From Pseudomonas antarctica (GTDB taxonomy: Bacteria > Pseudomonadota > Gammaproteobacteria > Pseudomonadales > Pseudomonadaceae), in NCBI RefSeq assembly GCF_001647715.1, contig NZ_CP015600.1, positions 1,302,001-1,366,000 on the forward strand: a stretch of DNA of 64,000 bases. The letters run 5' to 3'. A program made the translations under genes and the position numbers. Positions 18,222 through 28,905 of the stretch are shown one piece after another (the stretch's first letter is position 1; each line of letters begins with the position of its first letter). Below the pieces are notes generated by a model. That model saw nothing but the letters and a program-made list of their open reading frames with translations, did not search any database and had not been told where the DNA came from.

Positions 18222-18967
18222 TATTTACCCCCCACGGAGATCAGGCCGGGCACGGCGACTTTCTTCTCAACCAGGCGCATCAGCAACATCAGGCTCATGT
18301 TCAAGGTGAAGTAGATCAGCGTGGCCAGGGTGAAGGCCTCAAACAGGTTGGCCGAGAACTCGGCGGTCTGTTTGGTTTGCGCCAGCAATTCCATCAGGCC
18401 GATCAAGGACGCCACGGAGGAGTTCTTGAACACGTTGAGGAATTCCGAGGTAAGCGGCGGAATGATGATGCGGTAGGCCTGTGGCAGCAGCACGTTCCAG
18501 TAGATCTGCGGCAGCTTGAAGCCCATGGCACGCGCGGCGGCTTCCTGGCCACGTGGCAGCGCCTGGATGCCGGTACGCACCTGTTCGCACACACGGGCGG
18601 CGGTGAACAGGCCCAGGCACACGACAACGCTCAGGTAAGCCGAGGTGGTCGGGTTGAGGTCTTGTTTGTACCAGTCCTGCAGGTTTTGCGGCAGCATATC
18701 GGGTATCAGGAAGTACCAGATAAACAGCTGAACCAGCAGCGGCACGTTACGAAACAGTTCCACGTAGCAGGTCGCGATGCCCGATACGATGCGGTTTGGC
18801 ACAGTGCGCATGACCCCCAGAACGGAGCCCAGCAACAAGGCGATAATCCACGCCACGACGGCGATGGCAATGGTCCAGCCCAAACCGGAGATGTACCAGT
18901 CGAGATAGGTCTCGCTGCCCACGCCGGTGGACTTGAAGAACACGCCCCAGTCCCAGTTGTAATTCAT
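18221..18967 (-). CDS. aatQ: Acidic amino acid ABC permease AatQ
   Basis: A 248-residue GltJ-type permease starting MNYNWDWGVFFKSTG. The ATG at 18967 has GGGGAGA upstream; the extension to 19000 lacks family likeness. The ATPase-contact loop is EAAARAMGFKLPQIYWNVLLPQAYR. It follows aatJ after a 194-base gap that contains a strong hairpin. Confidence 0.9.
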   Translation of the reverse strand: MNYNWDWGVFFKSTGVGSETYLDWYISGLGWTIAIAVVAWIIALLLGSVLGVMRTVPNRIVSGIATCYVELFRNVPLLVQLFIWYFLIPDMLPQNLQDWYKQDLNPTTSAYLSVVVCLGLFTAARVCEQVRTGIQALPRGQEAAARAMGFKLPQIYWNVLLPQAYRIIIPPLTSEFLNVFKNSSVASLIGLMELLAQTKQTAEFSANLFEAFTLATLIYFTLNMSLMLLMRLVEKKVAVPGLISVGGK

Positions 18968-19116
18968 TAGGGTCTCCCCTCGAAATCGATCGATGTACAA
19001 GCACCCGCTTGGGGAAGATCCTTTCCCGCCCGACGTTGAACGTCAGGCACACGCGATCGGCTCGAAAACCGCCAGGTCGAGTGTTCCAAATTAAAGCCAG
19101 CAGGTAGTAACAGACG

Positions 19117-19142
19117 CCTGAGGGAGGGTTGGCTCCCTCAGG
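19117..19142 (-). terminator. Intercistronic hairpin after aatJ
   Basis: CCTGAGGGAG, a six-base loop, then CTCCCTCAGG form a perfect ten-pair stem just after the aatJ stop. There is no T run on the minus strand, so it is more likely an mRNA-stabilising or attenuating hairpin than a full terminator. It would raise AatJ levels above those of the permeases. Confidence 0.6.
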
Positions 19143-19161
19143 AGATAAGGTTAGTCAGAAA

Positions 19162-20088
19162 TCAGATTTTTACGTCAGGCGCTGGTTTGTCGCTTGGGTT
19201 AGCGATCAGCTCCTTAACCTTCTCACTCATCGGGAAGTTCAGGTTCAGGCCTTTAGGTGGGATCGGGCTTTCGAACCACTTGCTGTAGATCTTGTTGATT
19301 TCGCCGGATTTGTACAGGGCGACAATCGCATCATCCACGGCTTTCTTGAAGGCCGGGTCGTCTTTACGCACCATGCAAGCGTAGGCTTCAAAGGACTGTG
19401 GCGTACCGGTGATGACCCAGTCGTCCGGCTTCTTGGCCTTGGCTTCTTCACCGGCCAGCAGGGCGTCGTCCATCATGAAGGCTACGGCGCGGCCGCTTTC
19501 CAGCATCTGGAAGGATTCGCCGTGGTCTTTGGCGGAGATGACGTTCATGCCCATCTGCTTGTCGGCGTTCATCGCTTTGATGATGCGCTCGGACGTGGTG
19601 CCGGCGGTGGTCACGACGTTTTTGCCTTTGAGGTCGGCAAAGTCAGCGTAGGACGGCTTGCCGTCCTTGTCTTTCTTGACCAGCAGACGGGTGCCGATTT
19701 CGAAGATGTTGACGGTGAAGTCGACCTGCTGGGCGCGTTCGGCGTTGTTGGTGGTAGAGCCGCACTCAACGTCCGCAGTGCCGTTCTGGATCAACGGGAT
19801 ACGGGTTTGCGAGGTCACCAGGTTGTACTTGGTTTTCAGATCGGGTTTGTTCAGGTCTTTTTTCAGTTGTTCGACGATAGCCAACTGAATGTCGTGGGAG
19901 TAGCCCACTGGTTTGCCCGAACCATCTGCGATGTAGGAGAACGGAATGGAGCTGTCGCGGTGAGCGAGAGTGATGGTGCCGGAGTCGTTGATTTTCTTCA
20001 GTGTGCCGGTGAGTTCGGCGGCGAAAACTGGAGTGCTGATCAGAGCAGCAGCGATAGCTGCGCCCAGGATATGGGGAACGATGCGCAT
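19162..20088 (-). CDS. aatJ: Glutamate/aspartate-binding protein AatJ
   Basis: A 308-residue periplasmic solute-binding protein of the GltI type. The signal peptide starts MRIVPHILGAAIAAALIS and is cut after VFA. The family 3 signature appears as GKPVGYSHDIQLAI, with ADVECGSTTNNAERAQQVDF further on. GAGGAAG supports the ATG at 20088 rather than 20184. It is the first gene of the aat-aau unit and carries a sigma54 promoter and two AauR boxes upstream. Confidence 0.92.
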   Translation of the reverse strand: MRIVPHILGAAIAAALISTPVFAAELTGTLKKINDSGTITLAHRDSSIPFSYIADGSGKPVGYSHDIQLAIVEQLKKDLNKPDLKTKYNLVTSQTRIPLIQNGTADVECGSTTNNAERAQQVDFTVNIFEIGTRLLVKKDKDGKPSYADFADLKGKNVVTTAGTTSERIIKAMNADKQMGMNVISAKDHGESFQMLESGRAVAFMMDDALLAGEEAKAKKPDDWVITGTPQSFEAYACMVRKDDPAFKKAVDDAIVALYKSGEINKIYSKWFESPIPPKGLNLNFPMSEKVKELIANPSDKPAPDVKI

Positions 20089-20200
20089 CAATACTTCCTC
20101 GACATTTGTTTTTTTTATGAAGCCGGCTAAACGGCTCTCTTGTACAGCGAATGCCCGTAACGGCTCCTGAAGCGTCTCAGGCAATCGTCAGGGAGTGTAG

Positions 20201-20216
20201 AGCATGAGTCGTGCCA
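20201..20216 (-). promoter_or_regulatory. Sigma54 promoter of aatJ
   Basis: On the minus strand the sequence reads TGGCACGACTCATGCT, a nearly exact match to TGGCACG-N4-TTGCW with correct GG-N10-GC spacing. Transcription would start near 20190, about 100 bases before the aatJ start codon. Confidence 0.88.
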
Positions 20217-20292
20217 TACCTGAAACAAAAGGTTATCTGATTGATTTATAAGGAGATTAACTTTGTGTTACTAGTAATTCGTAACTATAAGG

Positions 20293-20337
20293 TCCGGCAA
20301 ACCGAATGGTGCGGGGTGTGCTGTTCGGAAAACCGAA
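20293..20337. promoter_or_regulatory. Two AauR operator sites
   Basis: TTCGG-AAAA-CCGAA at 20324-20337 is an exact match to the published P. putida AauR box TTCGGN4CCGAA. TCCGG-CAAA-CCGAA at 20293-20306 differs by one base. Their centres are 31 bases apart, three helical turns, on the same face of the DNA. They lie about 100-145 bases upstream of the aatJ start of transcription. Confidence 0.85.
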
Positions 20338-20351
20338 TGCCATTGCGGGCA

Positions 20352-20391
20352 TAAAAAAGCCCCTGGGCCATACGGCGCAGGGGCTTTTTTA
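20352..20391 (-). terminator. Terminator of glpD
   Basis: AAAAAAGCCCCTG and CAGGGGCTTTTTT form a perfect stem with a 12-base loop right after glpD. The T run on the minus strand fits a rho-independent terminator, and the A run makes it potentially bidirectional. Confidence 0.9.
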
Positions 20392-20402
20392 CGACTTGCT
20401 GA

Positions 20403-21941
20403 TCAGGCCGCTTCAATCTTCGTGCGGTTCTGCTCAACCTTCGACAGGTAACGCTGTACGTTTTCCTGTTCTTGCGCAGTGGTGAACAGGCCAAGCTTGG
20501 TACGGCGCCACAGGACGTCCTGAGGTTGAGTCGCCCATTCTTCAGCACACAGGTAATCGACTTCGCGGGTGTACAGGCCGCCACCAAGGTGGTCGCCCAG
20601 GTCAGCCAAGGATTGCACGCCTTCCAGCAGGCGCCAGGTGCGGCTGCCATAGGTGGTGGCCCAGCGGCGCGCGATCTCGTTTGGCACCCAGTCGAACTTG
20701 GCGCGGATAGCCTCGGCCAGGGCTTCTGGCGTGGTCATGTTTTCGCCGCCAGGCAGGCTGGCGGTGGCCGTCCAGCTTGGGCGCATCTGCGTGAAGTAAG
20801 GCGCCAGTTGTGCCATCGCCGACTCAGCGAGTTTGCGGTAGGTGGTGAGCTTGCCGCCGAACACCGACAAAATCGGTGCTTCGCCCGTGCCGCCAGACAG
20901 CGACAGCGTGTAGTCGCGGGTGATGGCCGACGGGTTATCCGACTCGTCGTTGCACAGTGGGCGCACGCCGGAGTAGGTGTGGACGATGTCGTCGCGGCTG
21001 AGCTGCTTCTTGAAGTGGGCATTCACTACGTTGAGCATGTAGTCGGTTTCACCTTCAGTGATCGCTACTTTCGCCGGGTCACCGGTGTATTCACGGTCGG
21101 TGGTGCCGATGATGGTCAGGTGGTTCAGGTACGGAATGGTGAAGACGATGCGCTGGTCTTCGTTCTGCAGGATGTGCGCGTGGGCGCCTTCGTACAGCTT
21201 CGGCACGATCAGGTGGCTGCCCTGGATCAGGCGGATGCCGTAAGGCGAATCCAGCTTCAGGTCTTCCTTGATGAATTTGGCAACCCATGGGCCGGCGGCG
21301 TTCACCAGCGCGCGAGCGCGGATCGAGAACAGGCTGCCATCGGCGCGTTCCATGTTCATTTCCCACATGCCGTTGCTGCGGTGTGCGCTGACGCAACGAG
21401 TCTGGGTGTGGATATGCGCGCCTTTTTCGCGGGCGGCCATGGCATTGAGGACTACCAAACGGGCGTCGTCGACCCAGCAGTCGGAGTATTCGAAGCCTTT
21501 GGTAATCTCGCTTTTCAGCGGGCTGTCGGGGCCGAACTTGAGGCTTTTGGACCCGGCGAGTTTTTCGCGCTTGCCCAAGTGGTCATATAGGAACAGGCCG
21601 GCACGGATCATCCACGCTGGACGCAAGTGCGGGCGGTGCGGCAGCACGAAGCGCATCTGCTTGACGATGTGTGGCGCTTTGGCCAGCAGCACTTCACGTT
21701 CGGCCAGGGCTTCGCGCACCAGGCGGAATTCGTAATGTTCGAGATAACGCAGGCCGCCGTGGATCAGCTTGCTGCTGGCGGAAGAGGTGTGGCTCGCCAA
21801 GTCGTCCTTTTCGCAAAGGAATACCGACAAACCGCGACCGGCTGCGTCTGCTGCAATGCCGACGCCATTGATCCCGCCACCGATTACGGCAACGTCATAG
21901 ACTTCGGCAAGCGGTGGAGCAGGCAAGGTGGAAGGGTTCAT
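20403..21941 (-). CDS. glpD: Aerobic glycerol-3-phosphate dehydrogenase
   Basis: A 512-residue FAD enzyme that oxidises glycerol-3-phosphate to dihydroxyacetone phosphate and feeds electrons to the quinone pool. The FAD-binding motif VAVIGGGINGVGIAADAAG is near residue 17. The family stretch SSKLIHGGLRYLEHYEF and the C-terminal helical domain are complete. Its upstream region carries a GlpR-type operator. The gene lies at the end of the glpFKRD cluster but behind its own promoter region. Confidence 0.95.
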   Translation of the reverse strand: MNPSTLPAPPLAEVYDVAVIGGGINGVGIAADAAGRGLSVFLCEKDDLASHTSSASSKLIHGGLRYLEHYEFRLVREALAEREVLLAKAPHIVKQMRFVLPHRPHLRPAWMIRAGLFLYDHLGKREKLAGSKSLKFGPDSPLKSEITKGFEYSDCWVDDARLVVLNAMAAREKGAHIHTQTRCVSAHRSNGMWEMNMERADGSLFSIRARALVNAAGPWVAKFIKEDLKLDSPYGIRLIQGSHLIVPKLYEGAHAHILQNEDQRIVFTIPYLNHLTIIGTTDREYTGDPAKVAITEGETDYMLNVVNAHFKKQLSRDDIVHTYSGVRPLCNDESDNPSAITRDYTLSLSGGTGEAPILSVFGGKLTTYRKLAESAMAQLAPYFTQMRPSWTATASLPGGENMTTPEALAEAIRAKFDWVPNEIARRWATTYGSRTWRLLEGVQSLADLGDHLGGGLYTREVDYLCAEEWATQPQDVLWRRTKLGLFTTAQEQENVQRYLSKVEQNRTKIEAA

Positions 21942-21982
21942 CGGCTGGCCTCGCGATTTATTCGTCTTGGAATTCGAACATT

Positions 21983-22002
21983 AATGTTCATTTACGAAAA
22001 TG
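21983..22002. promoter_or_regulatory. GlpR operator upstream of glpD
   Basis: The sequence AATGTTCATTTACGAAAATG agrees with the E. coli GlpR operator consensus WATGTTCGWTAWCGAACATW at 16 of 20 positions. An overlapping perfect palindrome, GAACATTAATGTTC, lies at 21976-21989. Position about 42 bases before the glpD start fits repression by the adjacent glpR product. Confidence 0.7.
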
Positions 22003-22108
22003 GTAGCTGATAAACGCGCGCACAGCCACCCTACTTCGATTGAAAAAACTCATCGAAGAGGCGAGAAAAGAAAATTTGTGAACATGAAAGGCGTGGCGTG
22101 CCCGTTCC

Positions 22109-22192
22109 ATCGCCATCGCGGGCAAGCCTGGCTCCCACATTTGGAATGCAATCAATTGTGGGAGCCGGGCTTGCCCGCGATGGCGGCGGTAC
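22109..22192. repeat. REP pair (REPIN) 5
   Basis: Here the arms point outward: CATCGCGGGCAAGCCTGGCTC, then GTGGGAGCCGGGCTTGCCC about 30 bases later. It lies between glpD and glpR, so the 270-base gap holds this repeat plus the glpD control region. Confidence 0.85.
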
Positions 22193-22214
22193 AGGCGCCA
22201 GCGATATTGAAGGG

Positions 22215-22970
22215 TTAGACCACTTCCAGCCGAACCTTATGCTGGTTCAACAACTGCACCAGCGCCGGCACCGGCTGCTGATCCGTCACCAAACAGTCGA
22301 CCAAACTGATCGGGCCCAAGCGAATCATGGCATTGCGCCCGAATTTACTGGAGTCCGCCGCCAGGATCACCTGGCGCGCATTGGCAATAATCGCCTGTGA
22401 AACCCGCACTTCCTGATAATCAAAGTCGAGCAGGCTGCCGTCTTCATCAATGCCGCTGATACCTACCAAGGCAAAGTCGACCTTGAACTGGTTGATGAAG
22501 TCGACACTCGCCTGACCGACCACACCGCCATCACGGCGCACATTACCGCCGGTCAACAGCACATCGAAATCGTCCTTGGCACTGAGCATGGTGGCGACGT
22601 TGAGGTTGTTGGTGATGATTTTCAGGTGGTTGTGATTGAGCAGCGCACGCGCGATCGATTCGGTCGTGGTGCCGATATTGATGAACAGCGAGGCGTGGTC
22701 CGGGATTTGCGCCGCAATGGCTTCGCCGATGCGTTGTTTCTCATCGCGCATTTGGTCGGCACGCATGGCGTACGCGGTGTTCTCGACACTGGAGTCATAG
22801 GCCGCGCCGCCGTGGTAGCGGCGCAGCAGATTGGCGTCCGCCAGCTGGTTGATATCGCGGCGGATGGTTTGCGGGGTGACAACGAATAGCTGCGCCATCT
22901 CCTCGATACTGACGTAACCGCGTTCGCGGACCAGTTCGAGGATTTGTTGTTGGCGGGGAGGCAGATTCAT
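22215..22970 (-). CDS. glpR: Glycerol-3-phosphate regulon repressor GlpR
   Basis: A 251-residue DeoR-family repressor. The N-terminal HTH reads [26 protein letters not shown] at about 20-45. The effector domain has the phosphosugar motif [13 protein letters not shown]. Glycerol-3-phosphate should relieve repression of glpD, glpF and glpK. It sits between glpK and glpD on the same strand. Confidence 0.93.
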   Translation of the reverse strand: MNLPPRQQQILELVRERGYVSIEEMAQLFVVTPQTIRRDINQLADANLLRRYHGGAAYDSSVENTAYAMRADQMRDEKQRIGEAIAAQIPDHASLFINIGTTTESIARALLNHNHLKIITNNLNVATMLSAKDDFDVLLTGGNVRRDGGVVGQASVDFINQFKVDFALVGISGIDEDGSLLDFDYQEVRVSQAIIANARQVILAADSSKFGRNAMIRLGPISLVDCLVTDQQPVPALVQLLNQHKVRLEVV

Positions 22971-23065
22971 GGGGCGTCCTTTGGGCTGCCATACAAAAGT
23001 GGCCCATGATGACGCAGCAAGCGGCTCCCCGCCAGTTACAACCCTATATGGGTCCGGCGGTTGGC

Positions 23066-24607
<1,542 letters not shown>

Positions 24608-24650
24608 TCAGCCTGGGCCGCAAAAGGGCAGTGGGACCAGGCTGGCGGTA

Positions 24651-25508
24651 TCAGGAAATACGCGTCTTGCCGTTGACTGCCGTGTCAGTTGTTGCTTCAG
24701 CTATAGCAGGTGCGGCGCTTGGCAGATGACGGGCAATCAGCCCGCGATAGGCCGCAGCACCGAGGCATGCGCCGACAATCGGCGCGAAAATCGGTACCAG
24801 GAAGTAAGGAATATCACGACCGCCAGTAAAGGCTATTTCACCCCAGCCGGCGAAAAAGGTCATCAGCTTGGGCCCGAAATCCCGTGCCGGGTTCATCGCA
24901 AAGCCGGTCAACGGGCCCATGGCGCTGCCAATCACGGCGATCAGCAGGCCGATCAGCAGCGGGGCCAGCGGGCCACGTGGCAGGCCATTGTTATCGTCGG
25001 TAAGGGCCATGATCACGCCCATCAGGATTGCGGTGATGACCATTTCAACCAGGAAGGCCTGGGCCGTGCTCAGCAGCGCATGCGGGTAGGTGGAGAACAC
25101 CGACGCCAATTCCAGGCTGGCCTGGGAGCCACGAACCATATGATGGGTTTGTTCGTAATCGAAAAATAGATTGCTGTAGAGCGTGTAGACCAGCGCGGCG
25201 GAACAGAAGGCGCCGGCGATCTGGGCAAGGATGTAGAAGGGCAGTTTGCGCTTTTCGAAATCGGCAAAAATGCACAGGGCGATACTGACCGCCGGATTGA
25301 GGTGAGCCCCGGAAATACCGGCACTCAGGTAGATCGCCATGCTCACGCCGACCCCCCAGATGATACTGATTTCCCACAACCCAAAGCTGGCACCCGCGAC
25401 CTTGAGCGCAGCGACACATCCTGTACCGAAGAAGATCAGAAGCGCAGTCCCCAGGAATTCGGCCATGCATTGGCTCGAAAGTGAAGGCTGTTGAAGTGCA
25501 GTTGTCAT
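24651..25508 (-). CDS. glpF: Glycerol facilitator (aquaglyceroporin)
   Basis: A 285-residue MIP-family channel with six membrane segments and both pore motifs: NPA in GAHLNPAVS at residues 71-73 and NPA in GFAMNPARD in the second half. The Asp in NPARD is the usual mark of glycerol-conducting members. The ATG at 25508 has GAGG upstream; the longer frame to 25565 is rejected. A weak GlpR-like sequence (TATTCGGAAACGAAAAA) occurs near 25637 in the upstream region. Confidence 0.94.
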   Translation of the reverse strand: MTTALQQPSLSSQCMAEFLGTALLIFFGTGCVAALKVAGASFGLWEISIIWGVGVSMAIYLSAGISGAHLNPAVSIALCIFADFEKRKLPFYILAQIAGAFCSAALVYTLYSNLFFDYEQTHHMVRGSQASLELASVFSTYPHALLSTAQAFLVEMVITAILMGVIMALTDDNNGLPRGPLAPLLIGLLIAVIGSAMGPLTGFAMNPARDFGPKLMTFFAGWGEIAFTGGRDIPYFLVPIFAPIVGACLGAAAYRGLIARHLPSAAPAIAEATTDTAVNGKTRIS

Positions 25509-25834
25509 GGCAAACCTCGATTGTTGTTCTTGTTGGGCGCACAACCTCAACGGGCCGTTGCGCAATTTTCACCGTAACCGGGATCCCCATCCTGACTACG
25601 GCTTACTACTGGAACGCTGTGGGACTATTCCTACAGTATTCGGAAACGAAAAAATATAGACAAGAATGACCTCTGTCAAAGGTCGAAAGTGAACCATTGG
25701 TCATTTTTGAACTATTGGTCTGGTGAATGATCATGCTTGTCCACTCCAGCACTCATTTCAGGAGGCGCGCACTAGAGCGTTTTGCATGGGCTTGGCCTAG
25801 AATTGAGCGTCTTTTTGCCGCGCCCGGAGTAGCC

Positions 25835-26305
25835 ATGACCCCCGCACTCGACTTGTTGAAAAAAGTTCGCGCCGAACATCATATTCACAGTTATGAACAT
25901 GACCCCAAGGCCGCGTCTTATGGCTTGGAGGCCGCGGAAAAGTTGGGGCTCGATCCGGCGCGGGTGTTCAAGACCTTGCTGGCCAGCAGTGAGAAAGGTG
26001 AATTGTTGGTGGCGGTGGTGCCGGTCGTCGGAAGTCTGGATTTAAAAGCGCTGGCCCATGCGGCCGGGGTAAAAAAAGTCGAGATGGCCGACCCGGCGGC
26101 GGCGCAACGTTCCACCGGCTACCTGTTGGGCGGTATCAGCCCGTTGGGGCAGAAAAAGCGTTTGCGTACGTTTATCGATGTGACGGCGCAGCCGTTCGCG
26201 ACGATTTTTGTGAGTGCAGGGAGGCGGGGCTTGGAAGTTGAACTGCCGGCGGCGGTGTTGGCTGAGCATACCCAGGCCAAATTTGCGCCGATTGGCCGGG
26301 CCTGA
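25835..26305 (+). CDS. ybaK: YbaK-type Cys-tRNA(Pro) deacylase
   Basis: A 156-residue YbaK/EbsC-family protein. The family clears misacylated tRNA such as Cys-tRNA(Pro) in trans. Typical stretches are [15 protein letters not shown] and [23 protein letters not shown]. The ATG at 25835 has CGGAGT upstream; the frame is open back to 25727 without likeness to the family. It diverges from glpF across about 325 bases that hold only the two promoter regions. Confidence 0.88.
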   Translation: MTPALDLLKKVRAEHHIHSYEHDPKAASYGLEAAEKLGLDPARVFKTLLASSEKGELLVAVVPVVGSLDLKALAHAAGVKKVEMADPAAAQRSTGYLLGGISPLGQKKRLRTFIDVTAQPFATIFVSAGRRGLEVELPAAVLAEHTQAKFAPIGRA

Positions 26306-26332
26306 CATAGATCTTGAAGTGAGTGAGATCCA

Positions 26333-26425
26333 ATGTGGGAGTCGGGCTTGCCCGCGATGCAAGCGCCTCGGTCTTTAAGGTAAACCGAGGGGATGCTATC
26401 GCAGGCAAGCCAGCTCCCACATTTT
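26333..26425. repeat. REP pair (REPIN) 6
   Basis: An inverted pair, ATGTGGGAGTCGGGCTTGCC facing GGCAAGCCAGCTCCCACAT, between the convergent ybaK and ABC ATPase genes. The inner part includes a CCTCGGT/ACCGAGG stem. Confidence 0.85.
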
Positions 26426-26444
26426 GAGTCGGTTTCGTCAGCTA

Positions 26445-27554
26445 TCAGTTGGCGGGGCTGTAGCGGCGAACGCCGGATTCGGCTTGAGGAATCTGCGCCG
26501 CCACGCTGCCTGACGCCTGGAACAACACCAGGTGTTCAGCGGCCACTCGAATCCCTACCTGCGCACCGACTTGATGATCCGCATGGCTGGGGAAAATCGA
26601 CTCCAACTGAGCGCCCGTGGGCAGTTGCAGGCGGTACAGGGTCGAGGCGCCGAGGAAGGTCTTGCCGACGATCCGCGCTTTCAACGCACTGTCCGGTGCG
26701 TAGACGATGTCATCCGGGCGCAGCAACACATCCACCGCGCCACCCGTTGGCCAGGTGTAGGCGCGATTACCGCGCAGGTCACCCAGTTCGGTGCTGACCG
26801 ATTCCGGTGAGCTCAATTGACCCCGGATGAAATAGCCCTGGCCGATAAAGCTCGCGACGTAAGGTGTCTGTGGTTCGTGATAGAGGTTGTAGGGCGTGTC
26901 CCACTGCTCAAGACGGCCCTCCTTGAAAACCCCCACATGGTCGCTCACGGCGAAGGCTTCTTCCTGATCATGGGTGACCAGAATCGCGCTGGTGCCGCGT
27001 GCCTTGAGAATGTCGCGCACCTCATGGCTGAGCTTGCGCCGCAGCTCGCCATCAAGGTTGGAGAACGGCTCATCCAACAGCAGCAGTTGTGGCTCCGGCG
27101 CCAGGGCGCGGGCGAGGGCGACGCGTTGCTGCTGGCCGCCGGAAAGCTCGTGAGGGAAACGCTTGCCGAGGTTTTTCAGGTTGACCAGTTCCAGCAGCTC
27201 GGCGACCACGCGGTCTTTTTGCGGGTGTTTGCGAATTCCGAAGACGATGTTGTCGGCCACGCTCAAGTGCGGAAACAACGCGTAGTCCTGGAACACCATG
27301 CCGATCCGGCGTTTCTCCGGTGCCAGGGTGAACCCCGCGCTGGAAATCACTTCGCCGGCCAGGCTGATTTCACCTTCGTGCACGGGCTCAAACCCTGCAA
27401 TCGCGCGCAAGGTCGTGGTTTTACCGCAGCCCGAAGAGCCTAGCAGGCAGCCGATGTCGCCGGCGTTGAGGTGCAGGTTGAGGTTCTGCACCACCCGTTG
27501 ATCTTGATAGCCGCACGCCAGATTGCGCAGGTTAAGCAGTAATGGCTGGCTCAT
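26445..27554 (-). CDS. ABC transporter ATPase (FbpC/PotA type)
   Basis: A 369-residue ATPase of the CUT1/FbpC-like group. Walker [10 protein letters not shown] lies at 39-47, the signature LSGGQQQR near 138, and Walker [13 protein letters not shown] follows. A C-terminal TOBE-like regulatory domain covers about 280-360. Relatives drive import of ferric iron, polyamines or sulfate. No permease or binding protein is adjacent, so the substrate is open and the partners must be encoded elsewhere. Its start overlaps the argF stop by four bases, which suggests a joint transcript. Confidence 0.83.
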   Translation of the reverse strand: MSQPLLLNLRNLACGYQDQRVVQNLNLHLNAGDIGCLLGSSGCGKTTTLRAIAGFEPVHEGEISLAGEVISSAGFTLAPEKRRIGMVFQDYALFPHLSVADNIVFGIRKHPQKDRVVAELLELVNLKNLGKRFPHELSGGQQQRVALARALAPEPQLLLLDEPFSNLDGELRRKLSHEVRDILKARGTSAILVTHDQEEAFAVSDHVGVFKEGRLEQWDTPYNLYHEPQTPYVASFIGQGYFIRGQLSSPESVSTELGDLRGNRAYTWPTGGAVDVLLRPDDIVYAPDSALKARIVGKTFLGASTLYRLQLPTGAQLESIFPSHADHQVGAQVGIRVAAEHLVLFQASGSVAAQIPQAESGVRRYSPAN

Positions 27555-28471
27555 GCGTGGTGGTACGACGGCGGGACGAGGAATTCAAGCAGTGCCTTTT
27601 GTGCGTGCAGACGGTTTTCCGCCTGGTCCCAGGCCACCGAACGCTCATCGTCGAGCAGGTCGAGGCTGATTTCTTCGCCACGGTGAGCGGGCAGGCAGTG
27701 CATGAACAGCACGTCCGGCGCGGCCAGGTCGAGCAGCGCGCGGGTTACCTGGAACGGCGCAAACAGCGCCAGGCGCTTGGCGGTCTCTTCTTCCTGGCCC
27801 ATGGAGGTCCAGACGTCGGTGCTCACCAGGTGTGCGCCGATCACCGCGTCACGCGGGTCGCGCACCACGGTGACCCGATCACCAGCCTGTTCCAGGAATC
27901 GCGCGTCAGGCTCGTAGCCTTCCGGGCACGCGACGCGCAGTTGGAAGTCGAACTGGATCGCCGCTTCTATATAACTGTTGCACATGTTGTTGCCGTCACC
28001 GATCCAGGCCACGGTCTTGCCCTGGATCGAACCACGGTGCTCCAGGAAGGTTTGCATGTCGGCCAGCAACTGGCAGGGGTGCAGGTCATCGGACAGGCCG
28101 TTGATCACCGGTACCCGGGAGTTGGCGGAAAATTCGGTCACGGTGCTGTGGGCAAAGGTACGGATCATCACCGCATCGAGCATGCGCGACATGACCCGGG
28201 CGCTGTCGGCGATCGGCTCGCCACGGCCCAGTTGGGTGTCGCGCGAGGACAGGAAGATGGCTTGGCCACCCAGCTGGATCATGCCGGCTTCGAACGACAC
28301 GCGGGTGCGGGTCGACGACTTCTCGAAAATCATCCCGAGCACACGGTTTTTCAAAGGCTCGAACAGTACGCCGCGGTTACGCAGGTCTTTAAGCTCAATG
28401 CCTCGACGGATCACGCTGACCAGCTCTTCGGGCGTGCAATCCATCAGGGAGAGAAAGTGCCTTGCGCTCAT
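27551..28471 (-). CDS. argF: Anabolic ornithine carbamoyltransferase
   Basis: A 306-residue enzyme that joins carbamoyl phosphate and ornithine to give citrulline in arginine synthesis. The carbamoyl-phosphate motif STRTR lies at 53-57, HPCQ at 131-134, and the ornithine loop [11 protein letters not shown] near 260. The length and the tandem ArgR-like half-sites upstream fit the anabolic enzyme rather than catabolic ArcB. The start is [11 protein letters not shown] at 28471; an adjacent ATG at 28474 is possible. Confidence 0.94.
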   Translation of the reverse strand: MSARHFLSLMDCTPEELVSVIRRGIELKDLRNRGVLFEPLKNRVLGMIFEKSSTRTRVSFEAGMIQLGGQAIFLSSRDTQLGRGEPIADSARVMSRMLDAVMIRTFAHSTVTEFSANSRVPVINGLSDDLHPCQLLADMQTFLEHRGSIQGKTVAWIGDGNNMCNSYIEAAIQFDFQLRVACPEGYEPDARFLEQAGDRVTVVRDPRDAVIGAHLVSTDVWTSMGQEEETAKRLALFAPFQVTRALLDLAAPDVLFMHCLPAHRGEEISLDLLDDERSVAWDQAENRLHAQKALLEFLVPPSYHHA

Positions 28472-28576
28472 CATTAACTACCTTTTTGCAACAGACCGCA
28501 GATACTCAAAGCCTTGTTTATTGTTACAACGGGCGAGACCTGCGGCGAAAGCCGCACGGGGCGACGAAATAGGGGA

Positions 28577-28613
28577 AGGCGCGATCTTATAATTAAATGT
28601 CGCGTCTTACCAA
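28577..28613. promoter_or_regulatory. ArgR operator and promoter of argF
   Basis: TGTCGC-N8-AA at 28598-28613 is an exact match to the P. aeruginosa ArgR half-site. A weaker copy (AGGCGC-N8-AA) sits exactly 21 bases away at 28577-28592. Both overlap a minus-strand promoter with TTGGTA (28608-28613), a 16-base spacer and TATAAG (28586-28591), the layout expected for repression. The rest of the 430-base gap to the oxidoreductase gene shows no gene. Confidence 0.75.
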
Positions 28614-28905
28614 TAGGGCTACGGTTTTTAAGGGTGTTCAAGAAGGGCGCGCGAGCGCTTTTGAAGACTGATTCCTGACAGCAGCAGCCCATTTGTACAC
28701 TGGCGCCGAGACCTTTTGCAATGTGTGAGGGCGGGCCCAGAGCGGGTTGTGTCGGTTTCAGCAACGGTGTGTAAGGTTCTGAAACATTTGCACATGCTTG
28801 GCCATGTCCTGGCCTGATGCTTGCCGATTCACAGGACGAACGTTGCTGGTGCCCACGCAGGTGACGGCCCATAGTTGGGCCAAAGCCCAATAAAAGAGAC
28901 TGGCC

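Noticed and set aside
25636..25655. A second GlpR operator before glpF
   Set aside because: Only the inner TTCG...CGAA part resembles the consensus; too weak to list as a feature, mentioned only under glpF.
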